A stretch of 64,000 bases of DNA from NCBI GenBank assembly GCA_028564705.1, contig JAPXFQ010001955.1:62001-126000 (forward strand), given 5' to 3'. The notes beneath the pieces were generated by a model, which saw nothing but the letters and a program-made list of their open reading frames with translations, was not told the DNA's origin and made no database searches. Source of the stretch: Apricaphanius iberus (Eukaryota > Chordata > Actinopteri > Cyprinodontiformes > Aphaniidae). The translations under genes were made by a program, and so were the position numbers. Shown here piece after piece: positions 34,465 to 45,034 of the stretch. Positions within the stretch are counted from its first letter, which is position 1; each line of letters starts with the position of its first letter.

Positions 34465-35705
34465 TATTCAATTCAATTCAATTCAGTTTATTTATATAGC
34501 GCCATTTCACAACAGATGTCATCTCAAGGCACTTTACAAAAAGAGTTATTACAATACAATGTTAAGTGTAGAAATTACAGAACCACAGAAGATTGCGTCG
34601 TGGAATTCTCAGCAATCCCTCATACTGAGCAAGCATGCAGCGACAGTGGGAAGGAAAAACTCCCTTTTAACAGGAAGAAACCTCCGGCAGAACCAGGCTC
34701 AGCACAAGCGGTTATCTGCCGCGACCGTCTGTGGCTTGGAGAATACATAACAGAGACACAGAAAGAGCAATAGAACTGATGCAGAAGTTTGTTGCAGGAC
34801 GTGGAGAATTTTCCGTCACTGCAATGCCATCTTAGTCAGGGTCGTCAAGCAGGGCTAATCCGGAGCACCTACTATAATAGAAAACAGGTTAGTGCTTGAA
34901 TTGACAGCACATCATGCAGTTGGGGAGAAGTAGGAGAGAAAGTAGGAACAGACCCTAATAATGTCCTCCAACAGCCTAGCCTAAAGCAGCATAGCTACTA
35001 ACATTAACCTGTCTCCTAGCTACTAGGAGACCTGGCTACCAACACTCTGTCTGAGTCCTCCTGACCCGTGGACGGTGTAGGGCCGGTAACGGCCCCCGTC
35101 ATGCCGGGGTCTTCTCGGAGTCGGGTTGTTTGAGAATGCAGCCCAAAGTGGGTGGTAAACTCCATCTAAGGCTAAATACCGGCACGAGACCGATAGTCGA
35201 CAACTATCTTAAGGAAAAATAGACAGAACTGAGAGGACAGAGTTGAAGAGGGCGAGAAACGTTTAAGAGATAAACGGGTGGGGTCCGCACAGTCTGCCCG
35301 GGGGATTCAACCCGGCAGGTAATGGGCGGCCGCACTGTGCGGGAGGATCCCCTTGAGGGACCTCTCTCCGGCGCTGGCTGGCCCCTGTGGGGCACATTTC
35401 TTCCGCGGCGGTAAGCCGCGACCGGCTCCGGATCTTTACCTGGCTTACATTAATCTATCTCTACCTAGCTACTCTACCTCTTCCTATCTCTTCCTAACTT
35501 TTGACACTCTGCCTGACTACTAACATTAACCTGTCTCTTCCTATCTACCTGTCTGACCTGACTCTAACTACCTATAAACATATCTCTAACTGTAAGCTTT
35601 GTCAAAGAGGAAAGTTTTTAGCCTAGTTTTAAAGATAGACAAATTGTCTGCTTCACGAACCAACCCTGGGAGCCGGTTCCATAGGAGGGGAGCCTGATAG
35701 CTGAA
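34465..35705 (-). mobile_element. L2 LINE 3' end with embedded 28S rRNA, copy 1
   Basis: The 3' end is at the left with an ATTCA tandem tail (34468-34485). The UTR follows, then the 28S segment (35053-35431), then the ORF C-terminal codons (about 35600-35705). It matches 49606-50846 nearly base for base over 1.2 kb, except for a replaced block near 34600-34625. The 5' truncation falls in 'gcctgatagctgaaa', after which an ACT microsatellite starts. No protein remains. Confidence 0.9.
35053..35431 (+). pseudogene. 28S rRNA fragment (D1/D2 region) inside L2 3' UTR, copy 1
   Basis: The plus strand reads as 28S rRNA in sense. Landmarks in correct rRNA order are 'cccgtggacggtgtaggg', 'ggtcttctcggagtcggg', 'aatgcagcccaaag', 'gtggtaaactccatctaagg', 'aataccggcacgagaccgat', 'aaacgggtggggtccgc', 'ggattcaacccggc' and 'gtgcgggaggatcccctt', ending at 'gcgaccggctccgg'. 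These are conserved large-subunit sequences roughly 150-600 nt from the 28S 5' end, known from memory of vertebrate 28S. A few substitutions and small deletions are present. It is not a functional rRNA gene. In the LINE's own RNA it would be antisense. Confidence 0.92.
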
Positions 35706-35715
35706 ACTACTACTA

Positions 35716-35731
35716 CTACTACTTATCAAAA
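35716..35731. repeat. ACT microsatellite
   Basis: Five ACT units where the L2 copy breaks off. Confidence 0.85.
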
Positions 35732-35734
35732 TGT

Positions 35735-38200
35735 TCTCCCAGGGAAGCACACCCCTGGATCTCGCTTAACATTACATTGATCAGGGCATATATCTTGGTT
35801 TAGGGGCCTCCCAGGGAAAAAAAAAGTTCAGGCTCAGGATTATCTTTTACTATCACCCCTGGTTTAGTGACTTGTTGTAAGGTTAGGTGATTTGTTGTTA
35901 GACCGAATTCTGGATTATTTCGAGAGGTGAATTTTTTGAAACCAACCCTATGTTCAGTGATTTGTTCATGTGGTTTGCACTTAAGTGACACCGTATGTAA
36001 CTTAGTATTTTCTTTCATAAACAAAAAAATGATTTTGTCTGGAAGGCCTCCTTTCCAGTACTATTATCTTCAACTGCCTGCAATAATTCTCTATCATGTT
36101 GAAGACTGCACTCCGGCTGGGCAGCTCCAAAAGGTTGAAAGGGTTAAATAATTTGGTGATAACTGTACTTTTGAGCATCTATACTAGACAAAATCTGCTT
36201 ATGTTATATTACCAGTCTGTTCTAACATCAGATTTCTGCAACCTAGCAGAATTGCATCATGAGCTGCCCAGCCTTCTCCAGGAGACATTCAAAAACACAA
36301 AAGATTTTTTTCAAATTCAGTTGGTAATGAATAAAATGCTCAAGGTGACAGTTGCAGTTTAATATGTGTATTAATCGCTTGGCAACAGTGATTCACTCAC
36401 TCACTCACTCACTCACTCACGTGTAAATTGTAAGTCAATATCACAACAATGATGCACAATAAACCATGCTACATCCTTAGTCTCGAAATATGGCTAAATT
36501 AAAAGGTTATAATGACACGAAGTCTACAAATAACTGCTTGAGTGAGTTGTGTGAAGATGATTTTTTTTTTTTTTTTTTTTTATTGTTCTAGGCTATATAC
36601 ATTTTAGGGTATTAATTTCCAAAGCATTCAAAATAAGACTATTGTTTTTTTAGATGAAATTGCGAGAATTTCAAGGAGGGTGAATGAAGTGAACTTTTTT
36701 CTATTTTGGCAGATGAGAAAGGACATTTATATCTAAATATTGTCTTATTTTACTTAGATGAGATCATCATAAAATAACAGGTTTAAAAGTGTTTCTGGAT
36801 ATTTTGTTGACCTCATTTATATATGGAGAATTTTCCCATACCTAACTGTGTACAACCAGTATTTCCAACCTTTCTAGAACTCTTGTCACTCCTTTCTCCT
36901 ACTGTAATTTTTTTTTTTTTTTAATTCCAGATCCATCACCGCATGATGTATATTTTATATTCTTTACACTGGCTATCATTAGATTTTAGGATTTGTTTTC
37001 AAATTCTCACACTAACAGACAGAGTACTAAGCAGCCCCAGATTATTTCTTTAATCCTTTCAAAAATGATGGTACTGCTCTTTTTGGTTTGCTTGCCATTG
37101 TATGTACCAAAGGTAATTCTAGGTTCTTGTCAGCATCTTTTGACTGCTTTTATAGCTAATGTTGCCATGGTAAATAAAAATCTTTGTATGTGTTTTCCAA
37201 CATCATCTGTGCCATCTATCCTATTCAGGGTTGCTGGACGCCTGGAGCCTATGTCTAGCAGTCATAGAGTAAAAGGTAAGGTACACTCTGGATAGGTTGC
37301 TAGTGTGCATGTGCTTTAATACAAGAACGTGCTATATACTGGCTCCTCGCCAGTGTTTCTCCCATACAGACTATCTTAAGTGCAACATCCATCTGAGTAA
37401 GGGGGAGGTCCAGTACCCCAAATCCCACCCAACCCCCCTCACCCTGGGAACCTACTGCTTTGTGAGAGCCACAGGACGATTAGAGAGTCACAGAGGAATT
37501 CTGTGTGAAACAGAACCTCTCCAACTAACAGAGACACCACACACCTGCACTGCTGCACCAATGTTGACAGGTTGCATTCACTGTCTGGTTAGACTAGTTT
37601 TGTGCACATCCATTTTTGCTGTCAGTCCTGTGTACTTCCTCAAACTCATTGTACTTGCTCGGTCAAGTGGTGAAACAGGACAACAAAAAAGGTAATGCGG
37701 TGGCTAAACAAGCAGTATTTCAGAATAGTTAATCAATTGGACATACCTAAAAGTGACATAATCTGCAGATTTTCTGCTTGTTAGCAGCAAAAGTCATATT
37801 CAAGGTTCTGTATTTTCTGGATATGATTCAATTTGCAGCCTCTTTGGTGCACACTATTTACTCCAAGTAACAACATCTGGGGATTTTGAATGGTGTGTCT
37901 TGAGATATACACACGCACACACATACACAAACACAATGTTTGCCTTGGCCTCAGAGACAGTCTGGGAGAGAAGAAAATGGGAGTGCAGAACCATGGCCCT
38001 CTGTGTTTAGATAATGAACAGTGTGTGTGCATCAGGATCGAAGGAGCTTGCGAATTTTCTTCTCAGTAGGTGAATGATTTTCATTCTTTCAGCGTGTGAA
38101 CTGAGACAGTACATTATCGCACATGCCAGTCCAAACTGCAACAAGGCAAAATGCCTTAGAAGAGAGACTGCCAGCTTGTAGTTTAATGTCAAAGGCTGCA
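35735..38200. other. Non-coding sequence with microsatellites and a possible LINE relic
   Basis: Holds an ACTC microsatellite (36393-36420) and a T tract (36561-36581). At 36950-37050 the plus strand encodes SLHWLSLDFRICFQILTLTD, which resembles the LHWLP...RI.FKILLL motif of LINE C-termini, so an old LINE piece is likely. The frames at 36993-37695 carry no recognisable domain. Confidence 0.4.
36393..36420. repeat. ACTC microsatellite
   Basis: Seven uninterrupted units. Confidence 0.95.
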
Positions 38201-38329
38201 AGTGCAGTATACAGTTCACAGTACCTTGCAAAGATTCAGTCCATTTAATTTTATATGAAAGCCTAACACATTGCATAATTTTGAGTTGTAAAATATTTTG
38301 TTTTTCCTTTCTCAACATATATTGAACCT

Positions 38330-38652
38330 CCACCATGCCTCACTACAGACACTCATTATTGCATTGCACTCCATCCCTTCGACAAACAAACCGCCTTCTG
38401 CTACGGCCAAATATCTCAGATTTTGACCTATTAGTCTAGCGCGCCTGCTGCCATTTTTTACTCCACTTTCTACGTTTTCATGCTTTCTTGAGTCACTTTG
38501 GCCTTGTTTTCACATTGGAGGTATGGCTTTTTCTGCTGAAAATCCCTTCTGGCCAGACTTCTTTGGACAGTAGATAGGTGTACCTGTGTCTCATTGGTTT
38601 CTGACAGTTCTGAGCTGATGGCAATACTGGACATCTTCCGATTTTGGAATGG
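38330..38652 (-). mobile_element. Tc1-like transposon, right-hand coding part (interrupted)
   Basis: Plus-strand landmarks of a minus-strand Tc1-family transposase: 'caaaccgccttctgctac', 'gcgcctgctgccattttt', 'ggccttgttttcacattggaggt', 'ctggccagacttctttggac', 'gttctgagctgatggcaat' and 'ctggacatcttccgattt'. The frame is destroyed. The element stops at about 38652 where an L2 copy begins and resumes at about 40160. A possible related terminal segment lies at 38218-38330. Confidence 0.75.
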
Positions 38653-38654
38653 TA

Positions 38655-39300
38655 ATACACTTGATTCAATTCAGTTCAGTTTATTTATATAGCGTGAATT
38701 CACAACAGATGCCACCTCAAGGCACTTTACAAGAAAAGTTGTTTCCATACAATTGAACAAACATTCCAATCAGTTAAAATTTTTCTATTTAAGTAATTCC
38801 AGCAGATTGTGCTGTATCATTGACATGCGCTCGTGCCCTGTTCATGCAGACTTCAACCACAACAATCCCTCAGTAATCCCTCATATTTAGCAAGCATATA
38901 GCGATAATAAAGAGGAAAAACTCCCCTTTAACAAGAAGAAACCTCCAGCAGAACCTGGCTTAGTACAAGTGATCATCAGCAACAACCGTCTGGGGATTTG
39001 AGAAGACACAGAAGGAACCAAAGGAACTTATGTAAGAGTACTTTCTATATAAAAGAAAGTAAAAAGTTGATAACAGGACAGGGAAACTGTTCAGCCACTG
39101 GGAGCACCATCTGAATTGATGCTCTCCATCCAACATAGCCCTAAGCAGGATACCAGACCAGGTGTAGCCTCTATGGAGAGAAAAACACAAAGAAAAAACA
39201 AGGGTAGCAGTTGAAATAAGAGCAAAACAATACATCTAAAGAGTAGTAGAAGAGAAAAGTAGAAGAGTGAAGAAAATTGTTCAGTCTGTCCTCCAAAAGT
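38655..39300 (-). mobile_element. L2 LINE 3' UTR fragment
   Basis: The tail is at the left ('ttcaattcagttcagtttat'), then 'aactcccctttaacaagaag' and the older UTR form that it shares with 9493-10130. Ends at 'gtctgtcctccaaaagtcta'. It lies inside the Tc1-like element. No rRNA segment and no ORF. Confidence 0.85.
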
Positions 39301-40155
39301 CTAATGTCACGCTCAGACCGCCCTTTGCTGCATGGCAGCAAGGCAGCTAGCTTACATGCAAGTCTATGGTACCTTTGCAGCATGTGGGCGTCAAGCTGTG
39401 GCAACATGCCATGCAGCCATTTGCATGCATCCGGCGCAGCCGGCATGAGCATTTCCATGCAGCTGCTGCTCGGCGGTCCTTCAAGGCGACCATGCAGTCA
39501 CTGCATGAAGTTGGGAAAATTGAACTCTGGGGCAGCAGACGCGGGCGGGGCAGCTACCAATCAGCGATGGGCATTAAGGGCAGGAAAGACGGAGGACAAG
39601 CTGAGCCACCGGCTGGAGCTACGAGGGGAGGATGGAGGATGAGCCGTGGGCTGGAGCTACTTGAGAAGCGGGGAAGACAAGCCGAGTCGCCGGCTGGAGC
39701 CACGCGGGGAAAGGGGAGGATGGAGGACGAGCCGTCCAGTCGAGCCACTCAATGAGCAGGGTCTCCACGGTGATTATAGAGGAGTCAGCTAGATCGAGCT
39801 GGAAGGCTGGGGAGTCGGACACTCAGGAAAAGATCGGACCTTATTTGGTGGAAGATATCGGAGTGCCTGGTAAGCAGTTAAATATATTATTTTATCTTTC
39901 TTGTTATGTTAGCTAACACTAGAAAAAACCCGGTTAGGGCAACTATGGTTACTAAATATACGTACTATAGTTTCCGTGACGCGCTGACGCAGAGTACAAA
40001 AGTGCAAGCAGCTGGCTTTGAATTTTAAAAGCAGCAACTTTCGTTCATTTGAGCTGTTTGACCCCTGGACGCTTTGCCCGTCCTCAACGTGCCATAATGC
40101 CGCGATCACAACGCACACTTTGTCGCCGTTAAAAACGCTAAAAAGGGACTAGTTT
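39301..40155. other. GC-rich block of unknown origin, inserted in Tc1-like element
   Basis: 39301-39540 is unusually rich in ATGCA motifs; 39596-39745 is a minisatellite. 39840-39875 ends in a splice-donor-like GTGCCTGGTAAGC. The remainder (39900-40150) is a CpG-bearing non-coding stretch with a near-palindrome around 39960. It could be the 5' part of an unrecognised transposon. No terminal repeats were seen. Confidence 0.35.
39596..39745. repeat. Minisatellite, 2.5 copies of a 55-70-bp unit
   Basis: Repeats of 'gccggctggagc(t/c)acg(a/c)gggga', then 'ggatggaggatgagccg'. Frames on both strands stay open because of this and are not taken as genes. Confidence 0.75.
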
Positions 40156-40159
40156 CCAA

Positions 40160-40495
40160 GTTATGTTCTGCACCCAGTTTGAGCCCGCTACACAGCTGTT
40201 TCAGTTTTGGTTAATGACCTGTGACATTTATGATCATTTACACCTGTTTTGCATAATTGGTTGACCTGACTACAGTCTTGCAAAATCCATGACTTTGTGC
40301 AATTGTACCATTAGAATTGTGCTGGTTTAAAGGCAAAAGGTAGTAATGCCAAATATTGATTTGAGTTAGAGTTTTACTTTTTGCTCACTTTGCATTTTGT
40401 AAGTCATAATAAAACATTATAGGCCTATATATTTCTAAAAACATTCTTTATTTACAGCATATTTCCCACTTGCCTGAAACTTTGAACTTTACACA
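40160..40495 (-). mobile_element. Tc1-like transposon, terminal part (continuation)
   Basis: Carries 'ctacacagctgtttcag', 'catttacacctgttttgcat', 'ccatgactttgtgcaattgtac', 'ccaaatattgatttgag' and 'ctcactttgcattttgtaa', in the order found beyond the transposase start of the same fish Tc1-type family whose other end is at 38330-38652. This is the 5' non-coding end of the transposon (minus-strand reading). The transposase N-terminus between the two parts is lost. Confidence 0.7.
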
Positions 40496-40499
40496 CATA

Positions 40500-42430
40500 T
40501 GAACACTATTTACCAGTTGACTTCTGAATGTACCAGCTTTATTTAGGGGTATCAGAGATGGGGCCAGATTACAAATTGACCTCACAATTTGAAGATCTTT
40601 CGAATCATGTACCTTGTGTTGATCTATCGCCAGAAACTCACATTCTACATGGCTTGCATTTTGTTTTGTTTTGAAAAATGTGGAAAACCTTGAGTGGGAG
40701 TAATAGTCACCGATTTACACTCATTATTTGCATATCTTATGATGAAGCAACAAGTTTAGAGCTTTTTTTTCTACTGACAAAAAAAATTCTCTGCACTCCC
40801 ATGAGCAATAGCACACAAGCCACAGGTGTGGTTTTTGTGGCGTGGCAGGTTGATTGGCAGATGGTAGAAAGGAGAGGAAGTAAGCCTGACAGAACACTCA
40901 GGTGGTGTTAACTCCTGACTGACAGACATACAGAGAGAGAGTTAACTCTTTCCAGGACAGGCTCTTTGAAATCTACAAGAGTTGCTTTTAAATTTCAGCT
41001 TTTAACAGTTGCCTTACTAATATGGACAAATGACGGTGATTTGTCGATTTTAGTATACTTTGTTTATGTTTATGTGGCAATTTTACAATGCTTTTCACAA
41101 TTTGACATTTTTCAGTCTTCACCTCATGTCTTTGTTTTAGTCTCACTTTGTTTCACCCCCCCCCCCCCCCCCTTTAACCTCCACGTCTTTCTTTTGTTGA
41201 CTACCATTCTGCATCTGGTCCTTTCTGTCTTCTCCTGTTTCTCCAGAGTGTTTCTGCTGATCCCTGACTTTCCCCGAGCATCCCCAGGGTGTGTGCATGT
41301 GTATGTGTGCAAAGCCAGGTGTCTGCTCTTTGGGCTGTGTCTGTCAGTGGTGTCGGGGTTTAGGGCGGGAGGGGAGAGTTTGGGAGAGCCAGAGGAACAG
41401 TGTGTGTGCACGTATGTGTGTAAGTATTTATGTGTGAGTAGGAGCTGCTGGGGCACTGTGACCAGGAGTGTCTGGGAGACATTCTCTGCATTCCAATGGA
41501 TCGGCTTGGGATAAAAGCTCTGTAGAGCTGCCATGCACCTGGCTGACAGAGAGGGAAGCAGAGATATGACCCAAAACCACCACACATACACCCTTGCACG
41601 GAAGCACACTAGCACAGACATCATCATCATCTCTTGCACCAATTAACCTGAAATGTAAAACTACACCATTAGGTACATAGGTCAAATAAAATGAACCACA
41701 CGAACCCTCTAATCTCCCTCCCCATCTTCTGAACACACTAAAACTGATACGTCTCTCTGTCATTGTGTGTTTTCACCTCTAAATGTCTTACAAAAACATC
41801 ATCCTTGGACACAAAAACACAACAAGCATGTGAATAGATTTCGAGAAAAAAAAACAAAAAAACTATACTGCCTATTTTGGGATTTTTTCTTTTTATCTGG
41901 TTTATATAAGTGCCAATGAAGCTGTGTGTTGAGAGGTAGAGAGAGAAGTAGTTAGTGAAAGTGTCTTAAGAACGTGTTTGTGTGCTCAGAGGCTCGTGAC
42001 AGTCTATCATCTGTCAGCACCTGTAGTCAAAGGGTGCTGAGCAAACAAGCAAAGGCTTGATGTAGAGGAAGACTGGCTGTTGGAAAGGACAAAACTCTTG
42101 TAAAACGTTGTTTGCTTGACAAGATAATGCAGTAATGGTACACAGTGTGCTCAAGCCAACAGACCACATTTCATAGGCTTGGGGGCTAACCTGCAGCTAA
42201 AATGTCCAGTTAGTAAAATGTTTTAAAAAGAAAACCCCTGACAACATGATAACAAATGGTTATTGTATGTTCAACAACATTTAAAAAAGTGGTTGATGTG
42301 AATGAATGCACCACTTGGATTCTGTGGAAAAAAATATTTTACACTTAGATCAACAGAGTCACTGATAATATCATATGAGGGTTATTTAAATTGAATACAG
42401 AATTATATTTCTAAAATCATAGAATCAGTG
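40500..42430. other. Non-coding sequence, no gene supported
   Basis: Contains an 18-base C run (41155-41172) and TG/CA-rich stretches that keep long frames open (40966-41763). None shows a domain. 41440-41560 is less repetitive and could be an exon or regulatory element, without further evidence. Confidence 0.4.
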
Positions 42431-42454
42431 AACATGGTGAAGATGATTTATAAT

Positions 42455-42660
42455 AAGGTTCACAGTGGTGCAGTTGGTAGTATTGTTGCCTTGCATCAAG
42501 AAGGTCCTGGGTTTGAAACCCAGTATAGGGTCTTTCTGCATGGAGTTTGCATGTTCTACCTGTGCATGCGTGGGTTTCTCTGGGTACTCCGGTTTCCTCC
42601 CACATGTCTGAAAAGATGACTGTTAGCATCTCTATCTAGGTCAATTTAAATAAATAAAAT
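42455..42660 (+). mobile_element. tRNA-headed SINE, truncated
   Basis: The head has 'gtggtgcagttggtagtatt' (A-box region) and 'gggtttgaaacccag' (B-box region), then 'tctttctgcatggagtttgc' and 'gggtactccggtttcctccc'. It stops before the ATGG tail. Same family as 57415-57695. Confidence 0.85.
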
Positions 42661-43185
42661 GATCTGGCTGTGTCAGTCACATGATGACTGTATGACATGA
42701 ATGATCGATGCTCCTCCTTGATGTGCCTCTGGTATCCAATGGCGCTATCGTGGGTGGCCTGGATTGGCCGTGGCCACCCCACTGGACATTCTAAATTTTA
42801 GTTACATCGGTTATGCATTTCATCCCTACGGAGCCCGGCAGGGGTCAGGTACAGAAATAATTTTTGAGACACAAGAATCCGTACCCTCGGTTTACTCAAC
42901 TGTGCGCACGGATTACGAATCCATACCCTCGGTTTACTAAACTGTGCACAGATTCATGAATCATGTGTGACAGTATCGGGGATAAGCCGGACGTAGGCAC
43001 ACTCAATTCTAATCAGAATGTGAATCTGATACTGCCCCACTGGGCTGTGATTATGGGGCATGTTTTAACCGAACAAGGAAAAAACTGCCTCTGCACTCAA
43101 TTGGATAGACCTATAACAAATCATTGCAATAAAAGTGTGTGACATTGCTCTACAAAGTAATGGACGTTATCTGTTCCTCCTTTAA
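42661..43185. other. Intervening sequence with a two-copy tandem repeat
   Basis: 42885-42970 has two copies of an approximately 44-bp unit containing 'taccctcggtttact.aactgtg'. The rest has no recognised gene or element. Confidence 0.5.
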
Positions 43186-43189
43186 AATT

Positions 43190-45030
43190 TATCCATCCAT
43201 CCATCATCTTCCGCTTATCCGGGGTCGGGTCGCGGGGGCAGTAGCCTAAGCAGAGAGGCCCAGACTTCCCTCACCCCAGCTACTTGGTCCAGCTCCTCGG
43301 GAGGAATCCCGAGGCGTTCCCAGGCCAGCTGGGAGACATAATCCCTCCAGCGGGTCCTGGGTCTTCCCCTGGGTCTCCTACCGGTGGGACGTTCCCAGAA
43401 CACCTCACCAGGGAGGCGTCCAGGAGGCATCCTGACCAGATCCCCGAGCCACCTCAACTGGCTCCTCTCGATGTGGAGGAGCAGCGGCTCTACTCTGAGC
43501 CCCCTCCGGATGACCGAGCTCCTCACCCTATCTCTAAGGGAGAACCCAGCCACCCTACGGAGGAAACTCATTTCAGCCGTCTGTATCCGCGATCTTGTTC
43601 TTTCGGTCCCCACCCAGCGTTCGTGACCATAGATGAGGGTAGGAACGTAGATCGACCGGTAAATTGAGAGCTTTGCCTTTCGGCTCAGCTCTCTCTTTTT
43701 TACCACGACAGACCGGTACAGCGCCCGCATAACTGCAGACGCCTTACCAATCCGTCCATCGATCTCCCACTCCATTTTTCCCTCATTCATGAACAAGACC
43801 CCCAGATACCTAAACTCCCCCACTTGAGGAAGGACCTCATCCCCGACCCGGAGAAGGCACACTACCCTTTTCCGGCTCAAGATCATGGTCTCGGATTTGG
43901 AGGTGCTGATCCTCATCCCTGCCGCTTCACACTCGGCTGCGAACCGCTCCAACGAGAGCTGTAGATCACGTTCAGATGAAGCCAACAAGACCACATCATC
44001 TGCGAAAAGCAGAGACCCGATCCTGAGGTCACCAAAACGGATCGCCTCAACACCTTGGCTGCGCCTAGAAATCCTGTCCATAAACGTTATGAACAGGACC
44101 GATGACAAAGGGCAACCTTGGCGGAGTCCAGCTCTCACCGGAAATGAGTCCGACTTACTGCCGGCAATGCGAACCAGACTCTGACACCATTCATATAGGG
44201 ACCTAACAGCCCGTATCAAAGGGCCTGGTACCCCATACTCCCGGAGTACCCCCCACAGGACACCCCGAGGGACACGGTCGAACGCCTTCTCCAAGTCCAC
44301 AAAGCACATGTTGACCGGTTGGGCAAACTCCCACGCACCCTCCAGGACCCTGCCGAGGGTGTAGAGCTGGTCCAGTGTTCCACGGCCAGGACGAAAACCG
44401 CATTGTTCCTCCTGAATCTGAGGTTCGACTATCCGTCTTACCCTCCTCTCCAGAACCCCCGAATAGACCTTGCCAGGGAGGCTCAGAAGTGTGATCCCCC
44501 TATAGTTGGAACACACTCTGTGGTCCCCCTTTTTAAAGAGGGGGACCACCATCCCGGTCTGCCAATCCAAGGGAACTGCCCCCGATGTCCACGCAATGTT
44601 GCAGAGCCGCGTCAACCAACACAGCCCTACAACATCCAGAGCCTTGAGGAGCTCCGGCCGAATCTCATCCACCCCTGGTGTCTTGCCACCAAGGAGCTTT
44701 TTAACAACCTCTGTGACTTCAGCACCAGAGATTGCAGAGCCCGTCCCAGAGTCCTCAGACTCTGCTTCCAAACAGGAAGGCGTGTCGGTGGGATTGACGA
44801 GGTCTTCGAAGTATTCCATCCACCGGCCCAAATCATCCCGCGTTTAGGGCAGCAGCACACCGCCCCCACTGTAAACAGTGTTGGTGGCACCCAAAAACCC
44901 CTATGATGAATGACAGCGTTGGACCAAGTGTTCCCTCGCCCGGACGCGGGTCACCGGGGCCCCACTCTGGAGCCAGGCGTGGAGGTGGGGCACGTTGGCG
45001 AGCGCCTGGTGGCCGGGCCCCATAGGCTTC
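43190..45030 (-). mobile_element. Rex3 LINE (RTE clade), internally deleted
   Basis: The 3' end is at the left with a GATGG tail. The RT ORF covers 43215-44831, and RTE-type sequence continues to about 44885. At about 44885 it jumps to a 5' UTR-like segment (44890-45030, with 'gcgggtcaccggggcccc'), which skips the endonuclease region. The sequences near 44100-44120 and 44550-44570 agree with my memory of the two published Rex3 PCR primer sites, which supports the name. Confidence 0.88.
43215..44831 (-). CDS. Rex3 reverse transcriptase ORF, N-terminally truncated
   Basis: 538 uninterrupted codons. RT motifs in order: FKKGDHRVCSNYRGITLL (about 99-116), CGFRPGRGTLDQL (144-156), FVDLEKAFDRVP (177-188, with D179), GLRQGCPLSSVLF (235-247) and catalytic LLFADDVVLL (274-283, D278 and D279). 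A C-terminal region follows with RPRGRPRTRWRDYV and the end LLRLLPPRPDPG. The enzyme would copy its own RNA at a nicked target. The apurinic endonuclease that should precede the RT is absent, and a 1-nt shift just upstream of the first Met (about 44845) breaks the link to the remaining N-terminal codons. So the copy cannot be autonomous despite an intact RT. Opposite-strand frames here are shadows. Confidence 0.88.
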   Translation of the reverse strand: MGRWMEYFEDLVNPTDTPSCLEAESEDSGTGSAISGAEVTEVVKKLLGGKTPGVDEIRPELLKALDVVGLCWLTRLCNIAWTSGAVPLDWQTGMVVPLFKKGDHRVCSNYRGITLLSLPGKVYSGVLERRVRRIVEPQIQEEQCGFRPGRGTLDQLYTLGRVLEGAWEFAQPVNMCFVDLEKAFDRVPRGVLWGVLREYGVPGPLIRAVRSLYEWCQSLVRIAGSKSDSFPVRAGLRQGCPLSSVLFITFMDRISRRSQGVEAIRFGDLRIGSLLFADDVVLLASSERDLQLSLERFAAECEAAGMRISTSKSETMILSRKRVVCLLRVGDEVLPQVGEFRYLGVLFMNEGKMEWEIDGRIGKASAVMRALYRSVVVKKRELSRKAKLSIYRSIYVPTLIYGHERWVGTERTRSRIQTAEMSFLRRVAGFSLRDRVRSSVIRRGLRVEPLLLHIERSQLRWLGDLVRMPPGRLPGEVFWERPTGRRPRGRPRTRWRDYVSQLAWERLGIPPEELDQVAGVREVWASLLRLLPPRPDPG

Positions 45031-45034
45031 TCCT

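Noticed and set aside
35204..35395. 63-codon minus-strand frame (Arg/Pro-rich)
   Set aside because: It is the complement of the 28S rRNA segment; rRNA is GC-rich and often open by chance.
35053..35431. Genuine rDNA unit
   Set aside because: Only about 380 bp, with deletions, flanked by LINE sequence, and repeated with the LINE at 50.19 kb.
41124..41763. Long frames on both strands at 41 kb
   Set aside because: TG/CA-rich sequence and a C run remove stops; no domain and no agreement on frame.
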